Part shown: in pieces, positions 35,419-44,761 of the stretch | How positions within the stretch are numbered: the stretch's first letter is position 1 | Layout of the letters: the number at the start of each line of letters is the position of its first letter | Source of the DNA: Nitrosophilus kaiyonis | GTDB lineage: Bacteria > Campylobacterota > Campylobacteria > Campylobacterales > Nitratiruptoraceae | NCBI RefSeq assembly: GCF_027943725.1 | Contig: NZ_AP025696.1 | Coordinates: 310,001-374,000 of the forward strand | Length of the DNA stretch: 64,000 bases | Reading direction: 5' to 3' | Notes under the pieces: model-generated | Told to the model about the DNA's origin: nothing | Database searches by the model: none | What the model saw: the letters and a program-made list of their open reading frames with translations, nothing else | Translations under genes and position numbers: made by a program

Positions 35419-36456
35419 CTAATTAACTCTTGATTTTTTTGAAATAAAAATATATCCATTTTCTATCTTTTTATATTTAACCTCTCTTTTTTGATAAAAA
35501 TTTTTTAAAGCTTTATTTATAAACTCTTCAAAATATCTCTTTTTTGGAGTAAATCCCATTAATATTAAAGAATTTTTTGTAAACTCTGCTTTAGTTAAAA
35601 CTATTTCATCTGGTACTAAATCAAAAATATTTTTTATATTCGAAACAATTAGAGTGTTTTTACTTTTAATCTCTTGTGCAAAGGGAATTATCTCTTTTAA
35701 CTCTTTTGTTTCACTTCTTAACTCTTCAATTTTATCTTGTAAATCAATTTTTTCATTTTGAAGATTTATCATTTTCTCTTCTAAAACACTATTTTGAAAT
35801 CTTATATAAATATCAGCCAAAATCATAATGGAAAATATTACAGCTGCTGCAATAGTAAGCCATTTAGGAAATATAAACTCTTTTTTCTTTTTCTCTTTTT
35901 TATAAAACCAACCTAAATACTTTTCATTTTTACAAATCTCATCTAAAAGTTTATCGATCTCTATTTTTTCATGATCTATCTCTAAAAGAATATTTTCATA
36001 TAATTTTTCTAAAATATTCTCATCAATAAAATCAGCATCATAAATCTTAATATCTTCTATAAAATAGCAGCACTCATTTTCATAAAACTCTTTAATACTA
36101 TCAATTACAAACTGATCAAAAGCAAAATTTTCATCTTTTTTAATATGTTTTCCAAAAATTAAAGAGTTCTCTTTAAAAATTGTAAAAGTTATAAAATCTT
36201 TTTGATTAAAAATATAAAGAGCTTTATCATTTTTTTCTTTTAGATAAAAATGGTATAAAATAAGAAAAGGAGAAACAAGATAATATTTTGTAAATTTTTC
36301 TAAATCTTTTTTTAAAAAAGCTATTTTAAATTTTGATGATATATCAATATAGAAGTAATTTTGGTCTAATTTAATCTCTTTTTCATTACAAATTGCAATC
36401 TGTTTATAATCATTTGCAAGTTCGCAACTTTTTTTTATATCATCATATTCTGCCAC
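35419..36456 (-). CDS. PilN/GspL-like membrane protein (tentative)
   Basis: 345 residues. An N-terminal cytoplasmic alpha/beta region of about 190 residues, a membrane helix (WLTIAAAVIFSIMILADIYI), a coiled coil (EEKMINLQNEKIDLQDKIEEL) and a periplasmic ferredoxin-like domain (VPDEIVLTKAEFTKNSLILMG). This is the layout of GspL or a PilM-PilN fusion and together with the next PilO-like gene suggests part of a pilus, secretion or DNA-uptake platform, to which the pilins at 5-6 kb may belong. Functional assignment is inferred from architecture only. Confidence 0.65.
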   Translation of the reverse strand: MAEYDDIKKSCELANDYKQIAICNEKEIKLDQNYFYIDISSKFKIAFLKKDLEKFTKYYLVSPFLILYHFYLKEKNDKALYIFNQKDFITFTIFKENSLIFGKHIKKDENFAFDQFVIDSIKEFYENECCYFIEDIKIYDADFIDENILEKLYENILLEIDHEKIEIDKLLDEICKNEKYLGWFYKKEKKKKEFIFPKWLTIAAAVIFSIMILADIYIRFQNSVLEEKMINLQNEKIDLQDKIEELRSETKELKEIIPFAQEIKSKNTLIVSNIKNIFDLVPDEIVLTKAEFTKNSLILMGFTPKKRYFEEFINKALKNFYQKREVKYKKIENGYIFISKKSRVN

Positions 36457-36478
36457 TTAGAACCTTTTAAAAAAGATA

Positions 36479-37096
36479 CTAATATTGTATCATTTGTGTC
36501 TTTATAAAATTCTTTGCACTCTCTTTATCCATATCTGTTACTTTAAAAGGCTCTTTAGCTATAAATGTAAGTTTAGAGAAGGGCTTTGGTATGATAAATC
36601 TATCCCAACTTTTTAATTGCCAAAATTTTGACGCTTTATAATAAAATGGGATAATATATACATCTTGTTTTTGAGAAATTGCTACAATACCATCAGCTAT
36701 ACTAAAAATAGGCCCTCTTGGTCCATCTGGAGTTATTGCTATATCATAACCATCTTTTAATTTTCTAATTGCTTGAAGCAAAACTTTTGCTGCACCTTTT
36801 TTAGTTGAGCCTCTAATAGATTCAAAACCAAAACTTTTAATAGTCTTTGCAATTATCTCTCCATCAAAATGCTCACTTATCATTACTGCAATTTTGTGAT
36901 TTTTTCTAATTTTTTTATATAAATAGGGCTGCATTAAAAGATTCCCATGCCAAAAAGCAACAATAAAAGGCTCATTTGGAATATTTTTTGGAAGTTTATA
37001 TTCTTTTTTGCATGTCAAATAGATAGCTCTTATCAAAAAAGCACCAATTGGAGGTAGAATAAATGATAAAATTTTTCTTTTTGTCTCTTTTTTCAT
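36479..37096 (-). CDS. DUF374 lysophospholipid acyltransferase-like protein
   Basis: 205 residues. The motif AFWHGNLLMQP corresponds to the acyltransferase block I of the DUF374 family, and ITPDGPRGPIF to the phosphate-binding block. An N-terminal hydrophobic segment (FILPPIGAFLIRAIYLT) suggests inner-membrane attachment. Such proteins probably acylate lipids of the cell envelope; substrate unknown. It is next to miaB, separated by a short 8-bp-period repeat. Confidence 0.85.
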   Translation of the reverse strand: MKKETKRKILSFILPPIGAFLIRAIYLTCKKEYKLPKNIPNEPFIVAFWHGNLLMQPYLYKKIRKNHKIAVMISEHFDGEIIAKTIKSFGFESIRGSTKKGAAKVLLQAIRKLKDGYDIAITPDGPRGPIFSIADGIVAISQKQDVYIIPFYYKASKFWQLKSWDRFIIPKPFSKLTFIAKEPFKVTDMDKESAKNFIKTQMIQY

Positions 37097-37099
37097 GCT

Positions 37100-37165
37100 T
37101 TAGTATATTGGTGTATTGGTATATTAGTATATTGGAAAATAACCAATATACCAATAACTATTAAC
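37100..37165. repeat. 8-bp-period AT repeat
   Basis: Four tandem GTATATTG-type octamers followed by their complement (CCAATATACCAAT), which can form a hairpin at the 3' end of miaB or before the DUF374 gene. It is the one repeat block with a period of 8 instead of 7. Confidence 0.65.
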
Positions 37166-38462
37166 CAATAACCTCTCCTTCTAACGCTAATCTTCCTGTT
37201 TTTGTGATTTTCACATCTACAAATTTTCCAAGAAACTCTTCACTTCCCTTTACTTTTACAATCCAGTTATTATCGCTTCTTCCTGCAACATATCCACCAG
37301 GTTTTAGCTCTTCAAAATATACCTTATAAACTTTTCCAAGTTCATTTTTACTTATCTCATCTAATATTTCAAAATGTAAATTTTGAAGCCTACTTAGTCT
37401 CTTGCTTGCAACTTCATCAGGTACTTGATTTTCATAATCTTTTGCAGGTGTTAAAGGACGAGGTGAGTATTTGAAACTAAAAATCTGCTCAAATTTTACT
37501 TTTTTTACAACATCAATTGTATCTTCAAAATCTTCTTCACTCTCACCTGGAAATCCCACAATAATATCTGTTGATATATGAACATCAGGTACCATCTCTC
37601 TTAATTTCATAGCTCTATCTAAAAACCACTCTTTTGTATAGCCTCTTTTCATATCTCTTAAAACTTTTGTACTGCCGCTTTGCAAAGGCATATGCATTGA
37701 TTTACAAATTTTTGGATTTTTTGCAAACTCCTCTAAAAACTCATCATCCATATGCAAAGGATGTGGAGATGTAAATCTTATCCTCTCAACACCATCAACT
37801 TCACTAACAAGTCTAAGAAGCTCAGTAAAATTTATCTTTTTATCATATCCAGAAAATCTTCTTCCATAATTATTTACATTTTGACCAAGTAAAAATATCT
37901 CTTTTGCTCCACTTTTAGCAGCTTTTTCAACCTCTTGCAAAATAAGTTCAGGAGGAATTGATATCTCTTCACCCCTTGTATTTGGAACTATACAAAAGGT
38001 ACACTTTTTATCACATCCTATAGATATATTGATAAAAGCTTTATATGGTGAGCTTCTAAAATCACTAAATGCATAAGTACTCTCATCATAATCAATATCA
38101 ACTTCAACAGCTTTTTCTTTATGGATAACTTCAGTTATTTTTGATACATTTCTTGCACCTAAAACAAAGCTAACATATGGAGCCTTTTTTATTATCTCTT
38201 CACCAAGATGACTTGCTGTACATCCGCAAACGCCAATCTTTGCTCCATCTTTTTTTATTTTATTGAAGTATCCAATCTCACTAAATAGCTTATGTACAGG
38301 CTTTTCTCTAACTGAACAGGTATTAATAAGGATCAAATCAGCCTCTTTTATGTTATCAGTAAGATTGAAATTCTCTTTGTTTGTAAGTTCTGCAATGATA
38401 TGCTCACTATCTCTAACATTCATTGCACAACCAAGAGTCTCAATATAGAGCTTTTTTGTCAA
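37161..38462 (-). CDS. miaB: tRNA-2-methylthio-N6-dimethylallyladenosine synthase
   Basis: Methylthiolates i6A37 of tRNA. 433 residues. Auxiliary cluster Cys C12, C49 and C81, radical SAM Cys C150, C154 and C157 (GCDKKCTFC), and C-terminal TRAM domain ([14 protein letters not shown] onwards). It belongs with the HP0268-type gene upstream and the DUF374 gene downstream, an order I recall from Helicobacter. Confidence 0.96.
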   Translation of the reverse strand: MTKKLYIETLGCAMNVRDSEHIIAELTNKENFNLTDNIKEADLILINTCSVREKPVHKLFSEIGYFNKIKKDGAKIGVCGCTASHLGEEIIKKAPYVSFVLGARNVSKITEVIHKEKAVEVDIDYDESTYAFSDFRSSPYKAFINISIGCDKKCTFCIVPNTRGEEISIPPELILQEVEKAAKSGAKEIFLLGQNVNNYGRRFSGYDKKINFTELLRLVSEVDGVERIRFTSPHPLHMDDEFLEEFAKNPKICKSMHMPLQSGSTKVLRDMKRGYTKEWFLDRAMKLREMVPDVHISTDIIVGFPGESEEDFEDTIDVVKKVKFEQIFSFKYSPRPLTPAKDYENQVPDEVASKRLSRLQNLHFEILDEISKNELGKVYKVYFEELKPGGYVAGRSDNNWIVKVKGSEEFLGKFVDVKITKTGRLALEGEVIG

Positions 38463-38482
38463 TATATCATCCTTTATCTTTA

Positions 38483-38622
38483 GTTAAGTAGTTAAAATGG
38501 TTAAAATAGTTGAGTGATATAGAGTGGGGAGTAAGGAGTATGGAGGTATTATCCCTTATCACTTATCCCTTCCCCGCTTCACTCCTTCTAACTTCTCTAC
38601 TCAACCGCTCAACTACTCAACT
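38483..38622. repeat. Heptamer-type intergenic repeat block
   Basis: AGTTAAGTAGTTAAAATGG words, GGAGTAAGGAGTATGG, CTTATCACTTATCCC, then CTCAACCGCTCAACTACTCAAC. The two ends are complementary. Confidence 0.7.
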
Positions 38623-38868
38623 TTATTTTAATATATGTACCTCATATAGATAGTCATTGTCATCGAGACCATATTTTACTTCTCTTAAATAAACACTATA
38701 TCCTTTATTTTCAAAATGCTCTACAAGCTCAACAAGATCTTTATGAGCATTTTCTCTATCAAAATAGAATATTTTATCACCATCTTTTTCAACTTCCTCT
38801 TCTATTTTTTCCAAAGATATAGGTTTTGGCTTAATTTTAAGTTCATTTCTTGCAAGTTTTAATTCCAT
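38623..38868 (-). CDS. HP0268-family small nuclease
   Basis: 81 residues. It matches the family of H. pylori HP0268, a small protein with a Smr-like fold that has been reported to nick DNA and cleave RNA: MELKLARNELKIKPKPISLE, IFYFDRENAHKDLVELVEHF, and the ending DDNDYLYEVHIL. It is restricted to Campylobacterota as far as I know. The position beside miaB is the same as in H. pylori. Gene start follows GGGTAGGT. Confidence 0.85.
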   Translation of the reverse strand: MELKLARNELKIKPKPISLEKIEEEVEKDGDKIFYFDRENAHKDLVELVEHFENKGYSVYLREVKYGLDDNDYLYEVHILK

Positions 38869-38909
38869 ACCTACCCTTTAATTAATTTTTCGTATTATAT
38901 CAAATATAT

Positions 38910-38965
38910 TTTGTCATTAGACATTTGACATTGGATATTAGTAATAAGGAATTGGTTTTCCTTCA
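38910..38965. repeat. Heptamer-type repeat block
   Basis: GTCATTAGACATTTGACATTGG and ATTAGTAATAAGG words between the HP0268-type gene and structured copy D. Confidence 0.65.
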
Positions 38966-38974
38966 AGCTCAAAT

Positions 38975-39149
38975 TTAACCGAAAATCATCATTCGCTTCG
39001 CTCATTTGATTTTCTTTAAGGTAAACCATCTGTTCGTATGCTCAGACACAAAATTCCTTGAATTTCGGCTTCGCATATACTCACAGCTTTCGCTCGGGCA
39101 CAGACAACAAGCAGTTGTTGTCTTAAAGCTTCGCTTTGCCCTCGCTCAC
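38975..39149 (-). repeat. Structured repeat family 1, copy D
   Basis: Minus-strand reading: GTGA, GCGAGGGCA, AAGC-GAA-GCTT, AGACAACA-ACTGCT-TGTTGTCT, TGCCC, GAGCGAAAGCTGT, CGAAATTC-AAG-GAATTTTG, ACAG, GAAAATC and GATTTTC. It lies 56 bp after the nusA stop and in the same orientation. With flanking heptamers it fills the 336-bp gap between the HP0268-type gene and nusA. Confidence 0.8.
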
Positions 39150-39204
39150 TTACCGCCTTATCCCCTTATCTCCTTACCACCTATCCCACTATATCTCTAT
39201 TCTA

Positions 39205-40323
39205 CTACTTCTTAAAAAGATCTTCCAAAGTAATTTTTGGTTTTTCTTCTTCACTAATTGCTTCTTCGGTTGTAACTCCAGCAACTCCAGCTTTTTCAAC
39301 AAGCTCTATCTCATATCCTGTAATCATTGAAGCAAGTCTAATATTTATACCGCTTTTACCTATCGCTTTAGATTTTTGATCTATAGGAAGAGTTACTATT
39401 GCTCTGTTTTCTTCAATTTTAACGCTTGTTATAATAGCTGGACTAAGACTTCTAGCAACAAAAATCTCTGGAACAGGAGAATACTCAATACAATCTATAC
39501 TTTCGCCATTTAACTCTTTGCTCACTGCATTTATTCTAACTCCCTTAACACCAACACAAGCTCCAACTGGATCAATTTGCGGAGATGTTGAAGTTAGAGC
39601 AACTTTTGCCCTCTCACCAGGAATCCTAGCTACTTTTTCAACTATTACAAGCCCATCTTTAATCTCTGGAACTTCAAGTCTTAAAAGCTCTTCTAAAAAT
39701 TTTGGAGTTGTTCTTGATAATTCAAGATATATTCCATGTACTTTATCAATAACAACTTTTCTAAGAATCGCTTTTACAACATCACCTGTTTTAAAAGATT
39801 CTCCTTTGATTCTATATCTCATAGGAAGGATGGCTCTAACTTCATCTATTTCAACATAGGTATTTTCTTCACTATCCACTCTTGTAACTGTTCCACTTAT
39901 AATTTTTCCTACTCTATTTTTATATTTTTGAAAAAGCTTTTGTTCTACAAGCCTTTGGATATGATACTCTATCTCTCTTTGTAAATGCAAAGCTGCAGTC
40001 CTTCCAAGTCCTTCAAAATCGATAGGATATCTAAGCTCATCACCGATTTCTACATCTGGGTCTATCTCTTTTGCTTCAGTTAATGTAATATATTTTTCGC
40101 TTTCCTCTTTTGCCCTCTCATCATCATCTGCTACTACAGTAACTTTTTGAAAAACATTTGCTTTTTTTGTAGATTTATCAATCTCAACATCAAAATCAAG
40201 CTCTTCCCCAAGTACTCTTTTTGCAGTTCTTATAATTGCAGTTTTTATCGCATTTGTTACATCTTCAACATCTAAATTTTTTTCATGCGCAATAGAGTCT
40301 ATAATATCTAATATCTTTTCCAT
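39205..40323 (-). CDS. nusA: Transcription termination/antitermination protein NusA
   Basis: 372 residues. N-terminal RNA polymerase-binding domain (LDIIDSIAHEKNLDVEDV), S1 domain (KIISGTVTRVDSEENTYVEID), then KH domains with ASTSPQ-like LTSTSPQIDPVGACVGVKG and GVRINAVSKELNGESIDC. It lacks the C-terminal acidic repeats of enteric NusA, as is usual outside Gammaproteobacteria. Stands alone here without rimP or infB. Confidence 0.96.
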   Translation of the reverse strand: MEKILDIIDSIAHEKNLDVEDVTNAIKTAIIRTAKRVLGEELDFDVEIDKSTKKANVFQKVTVVADDDERAKEESEKYITLTEAKEIDPDVEIGDELRYPIDFEGLGRTAALHLQREIEYHIQRLVEQKLFQKYKNRVGKIISGTVTRVDSEENTYVEIDEVRAILPMRYRIKGESFKTGDVVKAILRKVVIDKVHGIYLELSRTTPKFLEELLRLEVPEIKDGLVIVEKVARIPGERAKVALTSTSPQIDPVGACVGVKGVRINAVSKELNGESIDCIEYSPVPEIFVARSLSPAIITSVKIEENRAIVTLPIDQKSKAIGKSGINIRLASMITGYEIELVEKAGVAGVTTEEAISEEEKPKITLEDLFKK

Positions 40324-40449
40324 CTCTTTCCTTAATTATAAATTTTTCTTATTGATTTAAAATCGATTTGGAGCTTTAAGAAGTTATGATATTATATTTA
40401 AATTAAACTTAAATTGCAAGTAATAAATTATTAGTTATCATATAAGAAT

Positions 40450-40773
40450 TTAATCAACTAACATTATTTTAATAATTTTTTTTATCTCTTTTATATCTTC
40501 AGGTGATAGTTTTATATCCAATTTTTTTATAATTCTTTTAATAGAAATAGTTCTAATTTGATCTAATACTATATAACTATTTTCATCTATTTTTACTCTT
40601 GTAGGGTAATCTTTATATTTTGAAGTCATAGGAGCAACTATAACATTACTAAAATTCATCTCATCTGGAGAAATAATAACACAAGGCCGTGTTTTTTTAA
40701 TTTCAGCTCCAATTGTGGGATCTAAATTTACTAAAATAACTTCATACTGCTTATATCTCATAAATCTTGCCAC
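40450..40773 (-). CDS. mazF: MazF/PemK-type toxin
   Basis: 107 residues, an mRNA interferase-type toxin. The start YKQYEVILVNLDPTIGAEIKKTRPCVIIS carries the usual Arg-Pro loop, followed by VIVAPMTSK and DQIRTISIKR, which are typical MazF core motifs. Its start overlaps the end of mazE by 16 bp, a coupled antitoxin-toxin arrangement. It has the same low GC as its surroundings. Confidence 0.9.
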   Translation of the reverse strand: MARFMRYKQYEVILVNLDPTIGAEIKKTRPCVIISPDEMNFSNVIVAPMTSKYKDYPTRVKIDENSYIVLDQIRTISIKRIIKKLDIKLSPEDIKEIKKIIKIMLVD

Positions 40774-40991
40774 TCTTGAATATCTAAAGCATCATCTATC
40801 AATAACTCTTGAGATTTGGAAAATTTTTCTTCCCAACCCTCTCTTGGATTTTTCTTTATTGGTGTAATGATAAGTTTATCATCCTCTTTTTCAATTATAA
40901 CTATATCACTATCTACTCTAAACTCTTTAGGAATCCTAATAGCTTGAGAATTTCCACTTTTAAATACTTTAGCTTCGATCATTTTTTCCAT
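40758..40991 (-). CDS. mazE: MazE-type antitoxin (AbrB fold)
   Basis: From the ATG at 40991 it has 77 residues. The swapped-hairpin AbrB/MazE DNA-binding domain is clear in MIEAKVFKSGNSQAIRIPKE, and an acidic tail (LLIDDALDIQEWQDL) should wrap the toxin. AAGGAT lies eight bases upstream of this ATG; a TTG at 41012 would add seven residues and is less likely. Two palindromes upstream suggest autoregulation. Confidence 0.88.
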   Translation of the reverse strand: MEKMIEAKVFKSGNSQAIRIPKEFRVDSDIVIIEKEDDKLIITPIKKNPREGWEEKFSKSQELLIDDALDIQEWQDL

Positions 40992-41006
40992 TTTTAAATC
41001 CTTATC

Positions 41007-41036
41007 ATACAAATGTATATATTTTAGTATATACTA
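41007..41036 (-). promoter_or_regulatory. Palindromic operator candidates of mazEF
   Basis: ATACA-AA-TGTAT (41007-41018) and the perfect TAGTATATACTA (41025-41036), their centres about 18 bp apart. They stand at the place where MazE or the MazEF complex would bind to repress its own promoter. Inferred from position and symmetry. Confidence 0.5.
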
Positions 41037-41090
41037 ATATTTTATAATTGTCAAATTGATTTTATATTCTGCACTGATTTAATAGAGCGA

Positions 41091-41208
41091 AGCAATTGCA
41101 AATTTTAACGTAAAAAAGCGTTAAAAAAATTGCACTTAACCCGTTTGGGTACTTGTATTTACGATTTTTAGCTTTTTAGAGTTTTAAAAATTTGCTCTTT
41201 TGTTGAGT
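41091..41208. repeat. Structured repeat family 2, copy 2
   Basis: TTTTAACG-loop-CGTTAAAA hairpin, then CACTTAACCC-GTTT-GGGTACTT, closed by GAGC/GCTC and CAAATTTT/AAAAATTTG arms. The middle segment matches the one at 8986-9010 (CACTCACCCCTAAGGGCGCTT), with the hairpin in front replaced by a different one. It lies at the 3' end of the permease gene. Confidence 0.5.
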
Positions 41209-41211
41209 GCA

Positions 41212-42174
41212 TTAGCCACGTTTAAAAAAAGGATTGAGTTTTAATAAAATTAAATCAGCAATAACATTTCCAAGAAGTGTTAAAAAAGCAGTTATTATCA
41301 ATATTCCCATGATAACTGGATAGTCTCTTGAAAGTGCAGCTTGATAAAATAGAAGCCCCATTCCATTTATAGAAAATATTGATTCAAGTATTACACTGCC
41401 ACCTATGAGTCCAGGAAGTGATAATCCAAGGATTGTGATAAGTGGTGGAGATAGATTTGGTAAAATAAACTTTTTTATTATAGTTTTTTCATCTGCGCCT
41501 CTTGCCTTAGCAAAAAAGATATAATCACTCTTTAATATCTCTAAAGTTAATGATCTTATATACATTGCAAAAGATCCAAAACTAACAAATATTATCACAC
41601 TCAAAGGCAAAACAAGATGCCAAACCAGATCAAAAAATCTAAACATCCCCTCTTTTGGCTCTATAGAATATAATCCTCCAATTGGAAAAAGCTTTAAATT
41701 AACAGCAAAAACTATAATCAAAAGCAAAGCAAGATAAAATGATGGCATTGAAAAGCTTATAAGAGAAAACTGCTTAATTGTTCTATCAAAAAATCTATCT
41801 TGATTTATTGCAGCTTTTATGCCAACATAAATAGATAATAAAAATACGATAACCATGGAAGTTAGATTTATACCTAAAGTTATGCCAATTCTATCCATTA
41901 TCTCTTTTGTTACGCTTTTTCCACTTGCAAAAGATATACCAAAATCAAAATGAAGCATAGCCCATATCCAAGAGATATATTGCTCCCACAAAGGCTTATC
42001 AAGACCATAAATTTTTTTAAGATGTTCTAAAGACTCTTTAGTAATATTTGGATTTAACTCACCTGCACTAAAAAAGCTATTTGGAGCTAGATGTATAGCA
42101 ATAAAAGAGATAATGGAGATAATAAAAAGCATTAAGATGATGTATAAAAGCTTTTTTAGTATTATTTTCCTCAA
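41212..42174 (-). CDS. Oligo/dipeptide ABC transporter permease (DppB-like), orphan
   Basis: About 320 residues with six membrane helices. The N-terminus (KLLYIILMLFIISIISFIAI), the AIHLAPN motif and the C-terminal EAA-type loop (KARGADEKTIIKKFILPN) are those of DppB/OppB permeases. The partner permease, ATPases and binding protein are not in the window. An ATG at 42192 lies in heptamer repeat words; a TTG at 42174 has AAAGGGA just upstream and is preferred. The C-terminal end adjoins structured family 2. Confidence 0.87.
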   Translation of the reverse strand: MRKIILKKLLYIILMLFIISIISFIAIHLAPNSFFSAGELNPNITKESLEHLKKIYGLDKPLWEQYISWIWAMLHFDFGISFASGKSVTKEIMDRIGITLGINLTSMVIVFLLSIYVGIKAAINQDRFFDRTIKQFSLISFSMPSFYLALLLIIVFAVNLKLFPIGGLYSIEPKEGMFRFFDLVWHLVLPLSVIIFVSFGSFAMYIRSLTLEILKSDYIFFAKARGADEKTIIKKFILPNLSPPLITILGLSLPGLIGGSVILESIFSINGMGLLFYQAALSRDYPVIMGILIITAFLTLLGNVIADLILLKLNPFFKRG

Positions 42175-42189
42175 GCTTTCCCTTTTTGT

Positions 42190-42425
42190 CATTAGACATT
42201 GGACATTGGCAACTTTTTCGTAAATCGTAATTCGTGAATCGTGAAAGGTAATTCAGAATTATTGCTAAGTGCTAAGTTATTACATATCACTAAATCATAC
42301 CAATTCAAATCTTAACTCTTAAATCTTAGCTCTTAGCTCTAACTCACCTTATTCACCTATTCCACTATGCCCCTATTCCACTTTCTCATTTTCTCGCTCA
42401 CCTAACTCACCATACTCAATTATAT
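42190..42425. repeat. Heptamer-type intergenic repeat block
   Basis: TTAGACATTGGACATTGG, CGTAAATCGTAATTCGTGAATCG, GCTAAGTGCTAAG, CTTAACTCTTAAATCTTAGC, then CTCACCTTATTCACC and CTCGCTCACCTAACTCACC. Nearly every word family of the window is present in this one gap. Confidence 0.8.
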
Positions 42426-43127
42426 CTATTCCACCCAGCTTTTAACTTTGTTTTTCCATCTATCAAAAAAACCTTCCTCTTTTTTTTCTGATTCTGGTTT
42501 TTTTTCAACTTCTTGAAATTGCAAATTTTTTGCTTGACTGATTTTTTTAAGTTTTATCTCTTTCATCTCTTCTATGGAGTTTGTCAAATCATATAGTTTT
42601 GTTCCATCTTCACTTAATCTTAGTTTTATTATCTTTCCTCCAAATGAAGCAGGACCTATTTTAAATCTTTTCCCAAGACCTATTCTTATAATTCTCTTTT
42701 CTTCATCATATCCAGCAACAGTAAAATCCATATCCTCTTTTTCACCATCTTTGATAAGTGTCATTTTAAAGTTATCTTTGAAAATATACTGTAAACTTCC
42801 ATCATCTGTTGACCAATGCCCTATTAATGCTTTTGCAAACTCTGGAAGAGCACTTTTTTGAGGTTTTACAAATTCTGTGTTTCCACCCTCAACTCCAATT
42901 TGCTCACTTTGAACAGCAGGTTTTAGAGTTTTTAACTGTCCAGTTACCTCTACCCAAGTGCCATCTTTTTTAAGAGCAATAGTTTTTCCACCCATTTTAG
43001 CCAAAGTTACATCTTCCCAAGTTCCATCAGGCTTTATAAGAGCTGTTTTTCCATTTGGTAGTACAACAATTTCTGCCGCCATTAATAGTGCAGCCAATCC
43101 AATAGACAATACAACTTTTCTTAACAT
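42426..43127 (-). CDS. Exported protein with two DGTW repeats
   Basis: 233 residues, function unknown. A signal peptide (MLRKVVLSIGLAALLMAA) is followed by two copies of a short beta motif, LPNGKTALIKPDGTWEDVT (about 23-41) and GGKTIALKKDGTWVEVT (about 46-62). The central part has FAKALIGHWSTDDGSLQYIF, a lipocalin-like strand start, and the C-terminus is lysine- and glutamate-rich, ending in a possible amphipathic helix. Likely periplasmic. The DGTW repeats recall the DUF3157 group, which I cannot confirm. Confidence 0.7.
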   Translation of the reverse strand: MLRKVVLSIGLAALLMAAEIVVLPNGKTALIKPDGTWEDVTLAKMGGKTIALKKDGTWVEVTGQLKTLKPAVQSEQIGVEGGNTEFVKPQKSALPEFAKALIGHWSTDDGSLQYIFKDNFKMTLIKDGEKEDMDFTVAGYDEEKRIIRIGLGKRFKIGPASFGGKIIKLRLSEDGTKLYDLTNSIEEMKEIKLKKISQAKNLQFQEVEKKPESEKKEEGFFDRWKNKVKSWVE

Positions 43128-43297
43128 GAAAATCCTTTTATAAGTTATGTATTTGTAATTTTTGAAAAAATAATTAAAAAAGATTTTACCAAATATAATA
43201 TAAAGAGATTGTTAAGAAGTAAAAAATGTAGAATAAATTGAATTTAAAATGATTTTGTAGTGATGTTGAAAGATTTAAAAGAATATACTATATAAAA

Positions 43298-43320
43298 TTG
43301 AGTGGGGAAAACCCACTCAA
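43298..43320 (-). terminator. Porin gene terminator
   Basis: Perfect nine-base stem TTGAGTGGG, five-base loop, CCCACTCAA, 24 bases after the porin stop, followed on the minus strand by ATTTTATA. Together with an AT-rich stretch it occupies the gap to the DGTW-repeat gene. Confidence 0.7.
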
Positions 43321-43344
43321 CAAATATTTTAAGAAATTGCAAAA

Positions 43345-44610
43345 TTAGAATCTATATCTTGCAACAACTCTGAATACATTATCATCTTTACTATCTTTTT
43401 GACCTTTTATAATTGCATCTTTATCATAGTCTTGCATAACATATTTAACTTGAAGATCAATTCCAGAAACTTTTGTAGAAGCTATCAAATCAAGCTCATT
43501 GAAATCGTTTCCTTTTCCATTATAATCTTTATTTAGATTCTTTTTGCCAGCATCTGTCATTGAATATGCAGCTGTTAAATTAACTCCATAAAATTTTGGA
43601 GTTTTAACTTTTATTTGCCAAGTATCTGCATCTTGTCTAATTGCATTTTGATTTAGAGTTTGTTGTACAAATAGTTTTGTTTTAACTCCACCTGCATTAA
43701 ACATAGAAATATAACCATCATTTACACTGTCATAAGCAACAGACAATCCCCAATCTTGAATATTTGTAGCAATTTTTGCGCCCCAAGCATTTGTTTTGTC
43801 ATCATAGCCTCCAGCATCTGCTGCATCTTTTAATTCATCATTAGTTATATCTATAATAGCACCTTGTAAAGCTACAGTTAAAGGAAAATCTCCTGCATTA
43901 AGTTTATAACTTAAATCTGCCCAATATGCATTTGCATCGCCTGTTACATTATAAGCCCAAACATTAAGATTTAAATTTTCTATACTATTATTAACAACCC
44001 CTAATGCATACACTGAAGCATCATCATGAAAAGTACTCATATCTTCATTAAATGACATAAATACATCCATCGGAGCACCAGGAGCATTATAATTTGCTTT
44101 ATTTACCATTGCAAGTACTACAGTTGTATCTGGAAGGTCTTTATTTACTAAAACTGCTGCTTCGTAGCTGTTTTTGAAAACATTCCATGTTTCACTAAAT
44201 GCAAATGGAGTGTTTAGATATTGTCTACCAAGTTTTAATGTAGTATTTCCAAAAGTTTTAGCTACATAAGCTTCTGGAATCCAAAATCCATCTAAATCAT
44301 CATTAGTATCAGTAGCTCTTTGCATTACACCACTTACAAGGTTGCCTTCAAGTCCTAAAGTTCCTATAATATTTACAGTAACTCCTGCTTGAAAATCATT
44401 TCCAAGATCTGCTTTTGAAGCTATTTGTAAACCAACATTTCCTTGTGACACTTCTTTGTTAAACATATCTGGTGCGTCTTTATAATCATAATCATGTGTT
44501 TGATAATAAAGTACCGCTTGTCCTCCAAACTGAACATCCACATCCGCCATAGCTGCACTAGTAAATCCTAACGCCATAATTGCCGCTAAACTTAGTTTAG
44601 TCAACTTCAT
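43345..44610 (-). CDS. Outer membrane porin (Campylobacter MOMP-like)
   Basis: 421 residues from the ATG at 44610, with a signal peptide MKLTKLSLAAIMALGFTSAAMA and a mature beta-barrel of alternating strands ending in Phe (VARYRF), the sign for BAM assembly. AAAGGAG lies six bases before this ATG; an in-frame extension of 53 residues upstream has no binding site and lies in promoter sequence. Probably the main general porin. It has its own promoter and terminator. Confidence 0.9.
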   Translation of the reverse strand: MKLTKLSLAAIMALGFTSAAMADVDVQFGGQAVLYYQTHDYDYKDAPDMFNKEVSQGNVGLQIASKADLGNDFQAGVTVNIIGTLGLEGNLVSGVMQRATDTNDDLDGFWIPEAYVAKTFGNTTLKLGRQYLNTPFAFSETWNVFKNSYEAAVLVNKDLPDTTVVLAMVNKANYNAPGAPMDVFMSFNEDMSTFHDDASVYALGVVNNSIENLNLNVWAYNVTGDANAYWADLSYKLNAGDFPLTVALQGAIIDITNDELKDAADAGGYDDKTNAWGAKIATNIQDWGLSVAYDSVNDGYISMFNAGGVKTKLFVQQTLNQNAIRQDADTWQIKVKTPKFYGVNLTAAYSMTDAGKKNLNKDYNGKGNDFNELDLIASTKVSGIDLQVKYVMQDYDKDAIIKGQKDSKDDNVFRVVARYRF

Positions 44611-44661
44611 TCTTACTCCTTTTAATTGATAAGTTTCCATTTTTTTGGGATAACAACGAGA

Positions 44662-44667
44662 ATTATA
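44662..44667 (-). promoter_or_regulatory. Porin promoter, extended -10
   Basis: TGT-TATAAT on the minus strand, about 50 bases upstream of the porin ATG, giving a leader of about 45 bases. Strong match to an extended -10 promoter, fitting a highly expressed gene. Confidence 0.65.
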
Positions 44668-44761
44668 ACATTTAATTCTTAAAAATATTTTATAAATAGT
44701 TAATTTTTTTATGATTTTTTTAACAAAAACAAATATTTGTAGCAAAAATAAATATAAGTCG

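Noticed and set aside
39006-39330. Two short plus-strand open frames between structured copy D and nusA
   Set aside because: One lies in the repeats and the other is antisense to the end of nusA; both are shadows.
41212-42174. A complete peptide transport operon
   Set aside because: Only one permease gene is present; neighbours on both sides are repeats and unrelated genes.
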